Shown here in pieces: positions 41,618 to 49,624 of a stretch of DNA of 64,000 bases (position 1 is the stretch's first letter; every line of letters begins with the position of its first letter). Below the pieces are notes generated by a model. It was not told the origin of the DNA and did not search any database. It was given only the letters and a program-made list of their open reading frames with translations. The DNA lies in assembly GCF_009737085.1 (NCBI RefSeq), contig NZ_WOVL01000002.1, positions 186,001 to 250,000 on the forward strand, in the 5' to 3' direction. The translations under genes and the position numbers were made by a program. Origin of the DNA: Paenibacillus sp. NEAU-GSW1. Lineage in GTDB: Bacteria; Bacillota; Bacilli; Paenibacillales; Paenibacillaceae.

Positions 41618-42463
41618 ATGGCTGTTATTGCGGTCGACCATATTCGAAAGAAGTTTGGAAATAAGGATGCATTGGCAGATGTGTCTTTTTCCATTCCGAA
41701 AGGAGAAATTTTTGGGTTCCTCGGTCCGAGCGGTTCAGGAAAAACAACATTAATTAAAATTTTAACGGCGCAATTAAATCCGACAAGCGGACAAGCAAGT
41801 GTATTGAACCAGCCAGCGGAGATGATGCATCAGTCTGCACAGAAGATGCGCTTTGGCATTTTGACGGATAACAGCGGTCTATATGAGAGGCTATCTATAG
41901 AGGAAAATCTGGAACTGTATCGCCAATTATATGATCTTCCCAGAACTTCAATCGATACGGTGCTGCAGTTTGTAAACTTAAGCGGAGAGCGCAAAAAGAA
42001 AGTCAATCGCTTATCGAAAGGGATGCGTCAGCGTGTCATGCTGGCATGCGCGATTATCCATGAGCCGGAATTGTTATTTTTGGATGAGCCTACTTCGGCC
42101 TTAGATCCCGTAAACTCCGCACATATTTATAAAGGGCTGCGCTACTTAAATGAGAGAGGAACAACGATTTTCTTAACCACGCATAATATGGCTGAGGCAG
42201 AATTGTTATGTAACCGTGTAGCGATTTTGTATCGAGGACAAATCCAAGCCGTCGGCTCACCCAAGGAACTTAAAAAACAGCATCGGGAAAACGTCGTTTG
42301 CGTTGATTTAATGAATGGGGAAGCACACGAGCTCCCGATAGATGAGGGAACGGCTGATCAAATAGCCGATTGGATGAAACAAGGGCTAATTGATCGATTA
42401 GAAACGAAAGAGCCAAGTCTAGGCGATATTTTTATTAAAATGACAGGAAGTGAGTTACTATGA
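41618..42463 (+). CDS. ABC transporter ATP-binding protein (LytTR-linked)
   Basis: About 281 residues from ATG 41618 with AAGGAAG upstream. Walker A FGFLGPSGSGKTTLIKIL, signature VNRLSKGMRQRVMLACAIIH, Walker B LLFLDEPTSALDP and switch FLTTHNMAEAELLC are all intact, and the C-terminal tail is the extended type of ABC-2 exporters. It overlaps the permease start by 4 nt (ATGA). Predicted energiser of the next gene's exporter. Confidence 0.95.
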   Translation: MAVIAVDHIRKKFGNKDALADVSFSIPKGEIFGFLGPSGSGKTTLIKILTAQLNPTSGQASVLNQPAEMMHQSAQKMRFGILTDNSGLYERLSIEENLELYRQLYDLPRTSIDTVLQFVNLSGERKKKVNRLSKGMRQRVMLACAIIHEPELLFLDEPTSALDPVNSAHIYKGLRYLNERGTTIFLTTHNMAEAELLCNRVAILYRGQIQAVGSPKELKKQHRENVVCVDLMNGEAHELPIDEGTADQIADWMKQGLIDRLETKEPSLGDIFIKMTGSELL

Positions 42464-43170
42464 GTATCTCATTAAAACGTACGCAAGCGATATTGGTGAA
42501 GGATTACAAAGAGTTCTCACGCAATTATGCGATATCCATTACTTTGATTTTTCCCATTCTGTTCGCGCTTCTTTTTAAAAGTGCAAGCCCGCCTTTGACT
42601 GAAGCTATCGGTTTTCTTCTAAATACTTCGTTTGTAATCCTGACGAGTTTAGTGCAAGCATGCTTGATTGCGGAAGAAAAGGAGCGCAACACTTTACGAT
42701 CCTTAATGATGACTCCGGCCACGACCATGGATGTATTAATCGGCAAAAGCGCTTTAGTATTTGTCATGTCTGCTGTTGTTCTGGCTATTTCTACGTATAT
42801 CTTGGGCTATGAGCCCGCTAGTCTATGGGCGTTTGCGGCAGCAATCCTACTTTCGATTATTCTCTACATCGCAGCCGGGACGATATGCGGTTTATTCTCC
42901 AAGACGCTGCTTGAAGCATCATTATCAATACTGCCTGTGGCGATCGTATTCACTGCGGCACCAGGGGGAGCGTTTCTCGCGGATGATTATCCGATCTTCA
43001 AAGTGCTGGATTATATGCCAAGCAGTCAGCTTGTGCATTTGCTGGCTGTAAGCAATACAGGCTTTACGACGGGAGAGTTATTAAAACCCCTCCTCATTAT
43101 TTTGGCATGGACGGTTGTATTAACGATTGTATCTGTTGTTTTGTATCAACGGCGGTTAAAGGATGAGTAG
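42460..43170 (+). CDS. ABC-2 type permease (LytTR-linked)
   Basis: 236 residues with six membrane segments, typical of ABC-2 exporter permeases (NTLRSLMMTPATTMDVLIGK is the conserved E-rich first-loop region with EEKERNTLRSL). It overlaps the ATPase gene by 4 nt and the SecA-like gene by 8 nt, so all are probably translated from one message. Substrate unknown; peptides or lipids are usual for this type. Confidence 0.93.
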   Translation: MSISLKRTQAILVKDYKEFSRNYAISITLIFPILFALLFKSASPPLTEAIGFLLNTSFVILTSLVQACLIAEEKERNTLRSLMMTPATTMDVLIGKSALVFVMSAVVLAISTYILGYEPASLWAFAAAILLSIILYIAAGTICGLFSKTLLEASLSILPVAIVFTAAPGGAFLADDYPIFKVLDYMPSSQLVHLLAVSNTGFTTGELLKPLLIILAWTVVLTIVSVVLYQRRLKDE

Positions 43171-45460
43171 GATTCCGATGAATGTAGCCGTCAAGTTGAT
43201 GCGAGAATTCAAAGACCGCGATAACCGGCATAGGCTGAAAGGCTATCGTGACAAAGCGGAGCTCATCCGCAAACGGAATTTGGAAGCATGGGACGATGGG
43301 CCGCTGCAAGCGGAATCTCTTCGGCTAACAAAAGAAGCAAAATCGGGTACCCCTTTGGATGAGCTGCTTGTCGATGCTTATGCGCTTGTCTGCGAGGCAG
43401 CAAAGAGAACGCTCGGATTACAGCCCTACGATGTCCAGCTCATGGCTGCCATCGCTCTGCACGAGAGATTGTTGATCGAGCAGTATACCGGCGAAGGAAA
43501 AACGCTTTCTGCTGTTATGCCTGCTTATCTGAATGCGCTGACCGGCGAAGGCGTTCATGTGTTGACTTTCAACGATTATTTGGCAAATCGGGATGCCGAG
43601 TGGATGGGCCCGATCTATCGTTTCCTCGGCTTAACGGTAAACGCGGTTCAAGCCGGCATGAGCTTGTCCGAGAAACGGAAAGCGTACGCCGCGGATATAA
43701 CCTATGTGACGGCTAAAGAGGCGGGATTCGATTATTTGCGCGACACGATCGCGCTAGACAAAGCCGATACCGTGCATCGTCCTTTCCACTACGTCATCGT
43801 CGACGAAGCGGATTCGCTGCTTCTCGACGAAGCGCGGGTGCCGCTAGTTATCGCCGGCGAGCCGGACTCCTCCGGCAACGACGGCATTCGTTTCGCAGCA
43901 GTGGCTAGGCAGCTCGAGCAAGCGGAGCATTACGACTTCGATGAGTTCAAGCGGAACGTTTATTTAAGCGAAGCGGGCTCAGCGAAAGCGGAATCGCTGC
44001 TGGGATGCGGCAATTTGTACGAAAACGATAACAGTCATTTGTTAATGTCGTTAAATTGCGCGCTGCATGCGGAATTGTTACTGAAAAGAGACGTCGATTA
44101 CATCGTCCGGGACGGCAAAATCGAGCTGATCGACGAATATACCGGCCGCGTGGCGGAGAACAGGCATTTGCCGGAAGGGCTGCAAGCCGCGCTTTCGGCC
44201 AAAGAAGGGCTGCAGTCGACAGCCGGCGGGAAAATTCTCGGGACGATTACCCTTCAACACTTCCTTAGCCTATATCCGAAGATTTGTGGTATGACGGCTA
44301 CCGCGCACGTTTCCGCAATGGAATTCGAACATATTTATGCGTTGCAGGTCGTGCAAATTCCGCCAAACCGGCCAAACATGCGGATCGACCATCCGCACCG
44401 AATTTATACCCATAAAGAAGCCAAACTTAAGGCGCTTGTACAAGAAATCACGTCCGTCCATGCGACGGGACGTCCGATTCTCATTGGTACGTCAAGCGTT
44501 GAGGAGTCTGACATGCTGGCCGAGGCGCTAGCGGTTGCCGACGTGCCTTGCCATGTTCTGAATGCGAAAAACGACGCAAAAGAAGCCGAGATCATCGCCA
44601 AAGCGGGGGAAATCGGCGCCGTGACGGTGTCTACGAATATGGCGGGACGCGGCGTCGACATTCGCCTCGGCGGCGGCAACCCCGCGCAAGCAGAAGTGGT
44701 CGCCAAGCTGGGCGGGTTGTACGTAATTGGTACGCATATGCACCAAAGCGTGCGGATCGACAACCAACTGCGCGGGCGATCTGGCCGCCAAGGCGACCCG
44801 GGAGCTTCCGTATTTTTCGTAAGCTTGGAAGACGAGTTGTTGCTTAGGTTCGGCATCGTTAAAGCGATACGCGGTCTTAGGCAGGATGAGGCCCTCAAAG
44901 AGTCGGTGCTCCACAGCAAAATTGCGCATATTCAGCGCGTTATTATGGGCCAAAACTTCCATATCCGCCAGGAACTGAACAGTTATTCGGATATGGTGGA
45001 GGAACAGAGGCGTATGCTATATGAGGAGCGGCTCGGCATTTTGCAAGGCGAGACGCCGATGAGCCCTTCGGAGCAGCGGGTACGGCTTTATTATATCGAC
45101 AAGTTCTGGGCTGATCATCTGGCATACGCCTCTTACATTCGCGAAAGCATCCATTTGACGAGCCTTGTTAAACGCAATCCGATCGACGAATTTCATGCGC
45201 AAATCATCCAAGCATACGAGCAGATTTCGGCTCAAATAAATGAAGAGTCGGCGAATATGCTCGCAAAGCTCGGAGGTTCGAATGATCCGGCGATGTGGGA
45301 AAAGTTCGGGCTGAAGAGCCCTACTTCCACTCGGACTTATATCATCAACGATCAATACAATCAATACTTGCAAAATCCCGGCTCATGGAGCCCAGGGACG
45401 ATAATCGCTTATTGGATGCGCAAGATTTTGAGGCCGGTGTTCGGGTGGTCAAAATTTTGA
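43163..45460 (+). CDS. Accessory SecA-type translocase ATPase
   Basis: 765 residues. SecA motor motifs are intact: IALHERLLIEQYTGEGKTLS (Walker A GEGKT), VIVDEADSLLLDEARVPLVI (Walker B DEAD), VSTNMAGRGVDIRLGGGNP and IDNQLRGRSGRQGDPG. It is shorter than housekeeping SecA (about 840) and lacks the C-terminal zinc-binding tail. Its start overlaps the ABC-2 permease by 8 nt (or ATG 43178 with a GTAGGAT site). Accessory SecA (SecA2-like) proteins export specific substrates; placement with an ABC exporter and LytTR regulator is unusual. The window shows no SecY2 or obvious substrate. Confidence 0.92.
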   Translation: MSRIPMNVAVKLMREFKDRDNRHRLKGYRDKAELIRKRNLEAWDDGPLQAESLRLTKEAKSGTPLDELLVDAYALVCEAAKRTLGLQPYDVQLMAAIALHERLLIEQYTGEGKTLSAVMPAYLNALTGEGVHVLTFNDYLANRDAEWMGPIYRFLGLTVNAVQAGMSLSEKRKAYAADITYVTAKEAGFDYLRDTIALDKADTVHRPFHYVIVDEADSLLLDEARVPLVIAGEPDSSGNDGIRFAAVARQLEQAEHYDFDEFKRNVYLSEAGSAKAESLLGCGNLYENDNSHLLMSLNCALHAELLLKRDVDYIVRDGKIELIDEYTGRVAENRHLPEGLQAALSAKEGLQSTAGGKILGTITLQHFLSLYPKICGMTATAHVSAMEFEHIYALQVVQIPPNRPNMRIDHPHRIYTHKEAKLKALVQEITSVHATGRPILIGTSSVEESDMLAEALAVADVPCHVLNAKNDAKEAEIIAKAGEIGAVTVSTNMAGRGVDIRLGGGNPAQAEVVAKLGGLYVIGTHMHQSVRIDNQLRGRSGRQGDPGASVFFVSLEDELLLRFGIVKAIRGLRQDEALKESVLHSKIAHIQRVIMGQNFHIRQELNSYSDMVEEQRRMLYEERLGILQGETPMSPSEQRVRLYYIDKFWADHLAYASYIRESIHLTSLVKRNPIDEFHAQIIQAYEQISAQINEESANMLAKLGGSNDPAMWEKFGLKSPTSTRTYIINDQYNQYLQNPGSWSPGTIIAYWMRKILRPVFGWSKF

Positions 45461-45493
45461 TGGACACTATGTCAGCGTCCAAAAACGGCAGAG

Positions 45494-45522
45494 GGACTTT
45501 TGCTTTCCGTAAGCAAAAGTCC
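45494..45522 (+). terminator. Hairpin after the SecA-like gene
   Basis: Perfect 12-bp stem GGACTTTTGCTT/AAGCAAAAGTCC around TCCGT, 33 nt after the stop codon. No T-tract follows (TCCTCACTG), so efficiency is uncertain. Confidence 0.6.
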
Positions 45523-45577
45523 TCCTCACTGTATCCCATCGTTCTGTGGCCCCAGAAAGGGTGTACTGCTGACACCT

Positions 45578-46336
45578 TTATGACGAGAGCCCGTTTTTCC
45601 TTAACCGAAAGACACTACCCTCTGTATCCCAACGGAAAGTAAATACCGCCGCGGCCAGACATAGAGCAGTGAATACGATCAAGATGACCAACGGCATCAA
45701 GTTGGTGATGTCGAACGGCTGCTGTATTGCGATTTCCATCGATTTCACGAAGTAATGGAAAGGCAGCAGACGACCGATCACACGTACCCATTCCGGCGCG
45801 TTCTGCAGGCTGTAGAAAGCTTCGCTTGTTAGCAGCATAGGGAAGCTGATTAGATTAGAGATCATGTTGACGTTGCTCTCATCCTTGGAAAGATTCGCCG
45901 CTATGAACCCGATAGCCGTAAAGCATACGGTACCGATTAGCAAAGTAGTCAGCATCATCAGCAAACCTGGCACGGTTAACTTCACGCCCAGTACCAAAAC
46001 GCTAATCAAGATAACCGAGCAACTGACGAGCAACGTCAGCACGGTTCGGGCAACTGTGGTCGCGCCGATAAAGGCGGCTGTCGAAAAGGGGGTAACGCGA
46101 AGCAGTTTATAGATCCCGCGATTACGGTGCGACATGACATAGAAGGCAGTGACCATTGCCGCTCCAAATAACACGTTGGTCGTCAACACGCCGGACAGCA
46201 GCCGCTCCGAATATTCGATGTCATGGAAGTAGAGACCTAGCCCCAAGAGCATGGCAATCGGAAATAATATCGTCCAAACCAACGTGTGGACATCGCGAAA
46301 TATCCCGGCAAGCATCGTTCTAATGATGATGTACAT
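45578..46336 (-). CDS. ABC-2 type permease (PadR-linked)
   Basis: 252 residues with six membrane segments (LVWTILFPIAMLLGLGLYFH; ISFPMLLTSEAFYSLQNAPE near the C-terminus matches the ABC-2 pattern). It lies 21 nt after the ATPase gene that is controlled by the PadR palindrome. Predicted half of a drug or lipid exporter, probably assembling as a dimer. Confidence 0.92.
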   Translation of the reverse strand: MYIIIRTMLAGIFRDVHTLVWTILFPIAMLLGLGLYFHDIEYSERLLSGVLTTNVLFGAAMVTAFYVMSHRNRGIYKLLRVTPFSTAAFIGATTVARTVLTLLVSCSVILISVLVLGVKLTVPGLLMMLTTLLIGTVCFTAIGFIAANLSKDESNVNMISNLISFPMLLTSEAFYSLQNAPEWVRVIGRLLPFHYFVKSMEIAIQQPFDITNLMPLVILIVFTALCLAAAVFTFRWDTEGSVFRLRKNGLSS

Positions 46337-46357
46337 AATTGGCGTTCCTCCTCCTTG

Positions 46358-47062
46358 TTATAAAGTGCTTTCCGTCAATTGGATATATAGCCCTTCCAAG
46401 CTGCTCGCATCATATTTAGCCAACAATTCATCAGCTGTACCGTGAGCTTCGATGCTTCCCGCCCTGATGAACGCGATCCGGGTAGCAAGCTTATGCACTT
46501 CCTCCATGTCGTGTGAGGTGAACACAACCGACACACCGGACTCCGCCAACGATTGGATTAAGCTGCGAACCTCTCTACGAGCCCGCGGATCAAGCGCCGC
46601 TGTCGGCTCATCTAGAAAAATCAGCTGCGGCTTGTGCATTAGCGTCATAGCGATCGCGAGCCGTTTCTGCTGACCCCCGGACAAACGTGCGGCGTCTGTT
46701 TTGCCGACTTCTCCAAGTTGGCATTGCTGGAGATGAGTGCGAAGCCCCGAATCGGTGAGACGCAGACCGTAGAAGGCTGCGAACATGCGCATATTCTCCA
46801 GCGCGGTGAAGCCAGGGAAGAACGGCGTTGATTGCAGTTGAACACCAATATGGCGCGCCGGATCCTCGCACCAGTAGCTGACAGTGCCTGCATCAGGTTT
46901 TTTTAACCCGAGGATCATATCGAACGTGGATGATTTCCCAGCGCCGTTTGGCCCGATAATTCCGAGAACTTCTCCCTTTTGGATGTCGAGATCCAGTCCG
47001 TTAACTACAGTTCGCGATCCATATTTTTTCACGAGTCCGTTTGCCTGAATCAGTGTTTGCAT
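46358..47062 (-). CDS. ABC transporter ATP-binding protein (PadR-linked)
   Basis: 234 residues from ATG 47062 (MQTLIQANGLVKKYGSRTVV) with GAGGAG upstream. Walker A VLGIIGPNGAGKSSTFDMIL, signature AARLSGGQQKRLAIAMTLMH, Walker B LIFLDEPTAALDPRARREVR and switch FTSHDMEEVH are intact. It forms an exporter with the next gene. A perfect 14-bp palindrome 31 nt upstream matches the one before padR, so PadR repression is likely. Confidence 0.95.
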   Translation of the reverse strand: MQTLIQANGLVKKYGSRTVVNGLDLDIQKGEVLGIIGPNGAGKSSTFDMILGLKKPDAGTVSYWCEDPARHIGVQLQSTPFFPGFTALENMRMFAAFYGLRLTDSGLRTHLQQCQLGEVGKTDAARLSGGQQKRLAIAMTLMHKPQLIFLDEPTAALDPRARREVRSLIQSLAESGVSVVFTSHDMEEVHKLATRIAFIRAGSIEAHGTADELLAKYDASSLEGLYIQLTESTL

Positions 47063-47092
47063 AGTTTTACTCCTCTTTGTCCAATTTTGTTT

Positions 47093-47106
47093 ATCCAATA
47101 TTGGAT
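47093..47106 (-). promoter_or_regulatory. PadR operator before the ABC genes
   Basis: Perfect palindrome ATCCAATATTGGAT. The site at 47715-47728 (ATCCAACGTTGGAT) differs only in the two central bases, giving the common form ATCCAA-YR-TTGGAT. Confidence 0.85.
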
Positions 47107-47111
47107 ATTGG

Positions 47112-47142
47112 AATAAAAGAAATTCGCCTTGTTAAGAAGGCG
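47112..47142 (-). terminator. Terminator of padR
   Basis: CGCCTT-CTTAAC-AAGGCG hairpin followed on the minus strand by AATTTCTTTTATT, starting two bases after the padR stop codon. Confidence 0.7.
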
Positions 47143-47143
47143 A

Positions 47144-47674
47144 TTATTGGGATGGCTTCAACAAATTCATAACTTTATAGATAAAGCTGATGTCCTGTTC
47201 CAGAATAGCGATGGCATTATCAAACGAAGCAATCGCAAATGGAGTAAGGCCGTACTGGCTTTTGAATTCTTTGCCCTGGCGCCAGTACTCTAGTGTCTGT
47301 TCCAACTGTCGAAGATTTTGTCCCAGTAGCTCCATTGCCTCCTCTCTCGGGATCGTTTCAATCCAGTTCAAGCTGAGTGCAAAATCTGACTTAACGGAAT
47401 GAGGCGTAAGCGTAAGCGATTCCCTCACCAATTGTTGGAAGAGCTCTTCGCCTTTCTCGGTGATAGCGTATATTTTCCTCAGGCGGGCTCCTGTGCGTTC
47501 CTCTGCTTCTGTACGAATTAGACCCTCCTTCTCCATTTTGTTAAGGGCATAGTAAATCGATCCGGACAACAGATTGGCCCACTCATCCATGCGGCTCATC
47601 TGGATATATTGCTGAATTTCATAACCGTGTTTAGGCCGATCGCGAAGTAGAGCCAGTATGATGAGATTTGTCAA
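47144..47674 (-). CDS. PadR-family transcriptional repressor
   Basis: 176 residues from TTG 47674 with AAAGGAAAG upstream. The winged HTH reads TNLIILALLRDRPKHGYEIQ, QYIQMS, then GSIYYALNKMEKEGLIRTEA, characteristic of PadR; the long C-terminal helical domain (about 95 residues) is the effector part. Matching palindromes before its own gene and before the adjacent ABC genes imply autorepression and co-control. Inducer unknown; family members commonly sense antimicrobial or phenolic compounds. Confidence 0.94.
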   Translation of the reverse strand: MTNLIILALLRDRPKHGYEIQQYIQMSRMDEWANLLSGSIYYALNKMEKEGLIRTEAEERTGARLRKIYAITEKGEELFQQLVRESLTLTPHSVKSDFALSLNWIETIPREEAMELLGQNLRQLEQTLEYWRQGKEFKSQYGLTPFAIASFDNAIAILEQDISFIYKVMNLLKPSQ

Positions 47675-47714
47675 CTTTCCTTTCCACCTCCCCTAAATAT
47701 ACTCAACAAAGAAT

Positions 47715-47767
47715 ATCCAACGTTGGATTTATGGAATTAATCTAACATAGAAGAAATGCTTTGTCAA
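47715..47767 (-). promoter_or_regulatory. padR promoter with palindromic operator
   Basis: Minus-strand TTGACA (47762-47767), 17-base spacer, TAGATT (47739-47744), then the perfect palindrome ATCCAACGTTGGAT (47715-47728) covering the region just past the start point. Confidence 0.8.
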
Positions 47768-47772
47768 TTGCG

Positions 47773-47880
47773 CTTCCTGCCATGTTGTACTTTTGAAAAC
47801 GAGTAATTTCCTTTTGTTAGTTTGTTTGATAAGCAAACTAAGTTATAGACATAATACTTATTAATTATCAACTTCACCTA
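47773..47880 (-). repeat. Second copy of the xyl-type promoter/operator region
   Basis: Very similar to 63605-63720: shared text includes TCCTGCCATGTTGTACTTTT, GAAAACG, the operator TTAGTTTGTTTGATAAG (11-bp arms, one mismatch, 47817-47841) and ATCAACTTC. A minus-strand TTGATA/TATAAC pair is kept. The 63.6-kb copy serves a pentoside transporter; this one has no sugar gene and points at padR. The remainder of 47881-48000 holds only a hairpin. Confidence 0.75.
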
Positions 47881-47955
47881 GGCCATGCCCTTGAGCAGTT
47901 ACGGCAAAAGATTCACCCTTACTTGTGATACGATTCCCATATCACTCTATTGAGG

Positions 47956-47979
47956 AAGGGCACCCGATTGGGTGCCCTT
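47956..47979. terminator. Hairpin AAGGGCACCC-GATT-GGGTGCCCTT
   Basis: A perfect 10-bp stem located after the phnA-type gene. No clear T-run on either strand; probably its terminator. Confidence 0.55.
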
Positions 47980-48000
47980 CGCAGTTTGGAACGCATGCGC

Positions 48001-48348
48001 CTATACTTTTTTTACAAATTCGGATTTTAATTTCATGGCCCCAAAACCATCGATTTTGCAATCAATGTCATGATCACCGTCAACTAGTCGAATGTTCTTT
48101 ACTTTTGTGCCTATTTTTAAAACCGATGAACTGCCTTTCACTTTAAGATCTTTGATGATGGTAACGGTATCGCCATCGCTTAATACATTTCCATTGGAAT
48201 CTTTAATCATTCTATTCTCTTCACTCTTCTCCGTATCCGATTCCTTTGACCACTCATGACTGCATTCCGGGCAAATAAACAACCCTCCGTCTTCGTACGT
48301 ATACTCTGAGCTGCATTGTGGACAATTTGGAAAATCCGTCATTTTCAT
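48001..48348 (-). CDS. PhnA/YjdM-type zinc-ribbon protein
   Basis: 115 residues. The N-terminal zinc ribbon [28 protein letters not shown] has two CxxC pairs; the C-terminal domain [20 protein letters not shown], then [20 protein letters not shown], is the PhnA domain. Historically called alkylphosphonate utilisation protein; its true role is not settled and no C-P lyase genes are present. Ends just after a hairpin. It is downstream of, and on the same strand as, the Cys-rich gene, with a gap of only 12 nt, so the two may be cotranscribed. Confidence 0.92.
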   Translation of the reverse strand: MKMTDFPNCPQCSSEYTYEDGGLFICPECSHEWSKESDTEKSEENRMIKDSNGNVLSDGDTVTIIKDLKVKGSSSVLKIGTKVKNIRLVDGDHDIDCKIDGFGAMKLKSEFVKKV

Positions 48349-48360
48349 TCTCTCCCTTTC

Positions 48361-48990
48361 CTACATATTCAGATGATGATATTCACGCAATTCTTTTTGG
48401 AATCGATGAAAAGGACTCGACAATACTTTAATATTCCTTTTGATTCTATTACGTTTTTTAGGATCATTCTTGCAATGATTCAAGCGATCAATATTTTTAT
48501 CTATTTTCTCCCGGAGCGTTATGATAAATCCAATCGCTATATGTTTGGTTGCTAACTCCTGCAGATCGGCCGCCAGAGCTTCGCTAAGATTCCGAATACT
48601 CTGCATGTGCAACGGCTTCTCTATGAAAAAAAACTCTGGCGTATAATCCTCGCGATAGGCTTGTCCCGGCACTTGTCTCCAAAAATCATCCCATTCCGTC
48701 AGGAGCCCTGTTGCATACAATAAGTATTTTAGAAATCCGCATAACCATGCCGTACAACTGGTATTGCGGTTTTTACATCCAATTCCGTTTTCAAGATGGC
48801 GGCAACCGCTGCAACAGGACCCTCCATTCCTAATACAGACCTTGCAAATCAAATCGGACCCGACCCCATTCAAAGCATCGACGCCAATCTGAATAACGCT
48901 CTGTCTGCTCATCTTCTCCATGCTAGAGGCTGGCGCGTAAACGGATTGCGTATCGGGCTGTAATTGATCATTTGTATTAAAGCTTGGCAT
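48361..48990 (-). CDS. Cysteine-rich protein of unknown function
   Basis: 209 residues from ATG 48990 (MPSFNTND) with AAGGGG before it; GTG 49002 is an alternative. Residues about 50-85 contain a cysteine cluster (LICKVCIRNGGSCCSGCRHL, then GCKNRNTSC) suggesting a zinc or iron-sulfur site; the C-terminal half is helical and basic (KNDPKKRNRIKRNIKVL). No family recognised. It is divergent from an ArsR gene across 185 bp, in which ArsR-like AT-rich dyads occur, so co-regulation with the ArsR/SulP unit is possible. Confidence 0.75.
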   Translation of the reverse strand: MPSFNTNDQLQPDTQSVYAPASSMEKMSRQSVIQIGVDALNGVGSDLICKVCIRNGGSCCSGCRHLENGIGCKNRNTSCTAWLCGFLKYLLYATGLLTEWDDFWRQVPGQAYREDYTPEFFFIEKPLHMQSIRNLSEALAADLQELATKHIAIGFIITLREKIDKNIDRLNHCKNDPKKRNRIKRNIKVLSSPFHRFQKELREYHHLNM

Positions 48991-49017
48991 CCGCCCCTTC
49001 ACCCTCCAACAGAAAAA

Positions 49018-49150
49018 TCAAATATTTAAAAATTTGAATATAATAAGCATTATAATGCAGATACAACTAAATAACAATTGATGTTCCATCTCATTCCTTA
49101 ATCCACTAAGGCAGATAAAAAATATGCTATTATATTCATATATTCAAAAG
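49018..49150. promoter_or_regulatory. AT-rich ArsR-type operators between the Cys-rich gene and arsR
   Basis: Imperfect dyad TCAAAT-ATTTAAAAAT-TTGA (about 49018-49040) lies near the Cys-rich gene, and TATATTCATATATTCAAA lies just before the ArsR start. Both resemble the site before the SulP gene (TATATTCAAATAATCAAA). A shared ArsR binding motif built on ATATTCAAA is a reasonable reading. Confidence 0.55.
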
Positions 49151-49175
49151 TTCAGGTGGTAAGGAGCATTTTGCC

Positions 49176-49511
49176 ATGAATCCGAATCAAAATATTCAAC
49201 AGTTTAAAGCTGACTTTTTTAAAGCATTAGCCCATCCCATGAGAATTCGAATACTTGAAGTTCTTAGTGAAGGTGATCGAAACGTTAATGAATTACAAAC
49301 CATCTTAGGATCGGAAGGCTCCGCCGTTTCTCAGCAACTGTCCGTACTTCGGAATAAAAATGTAGTGAGCGGCATTAAAGATGGAACATCGGTAATTTAT
49401 TCATTAAGAGATCCGCTGATTAAAGAGCTGTTGGCTGTTGCGAAGCAGATCTTTGACAATCATCTCGTCGACGCTATTTCACTGCTTGAGGTCATTCGAA
49501 ATGAGCCGTAA
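49176..49511 (+). CDS. ArsR-family (SmtB-like) transcriptional regulator
   Basis: 111 residues. The HTH is clear: FFKALAHPMRIRILEVLSEG, ...NVNELQTILGSEGSAVSQQL, SVLRNKNVVSGIKDG. No cysteines are present in the usual alpha-3 metal site (ELCVCDL), so it need not be a metal sensor; related proteins sense sulfur species or redox state. It precedes a SulP transporter on the same strand, with similar AT-rich dyads in front of both, suggesting it regulates that gene. Confidence 0.93.
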   Translation: MNPNQNIQQFKADFFKALAHPMRIRILEVLSEGDRNVNELQTILGSEGSAVSQQLSVLRNKNVVSGIKDGTSVIYSLRDPLIKELLAVAKQIFDNHLVDAISLLEVIRNEP

Positions 49512-49576
49512 TCCATTTCGGAGAAACAACTCGAATTTTAACGTTTGACTTTGTTAGTTCTCAAGAGTACATTTTT

Positions 49577-49603
49577 CTTATATATTCAAATAATCAAATA
49601 TAT
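49577..49603 (+). promoter_or_regulatory. ArsR-like operator before the SulP gene
   Basis: TATATTCAAATAATCAAA followed by TATATAAG, similar to the AT-rich sites upstream of arsR. It is about 20 nt before the SulP start codon. Confidence 0.6.
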
Positions 49604-49624
49604 AAGAAATGAAGGTACTTAGAG

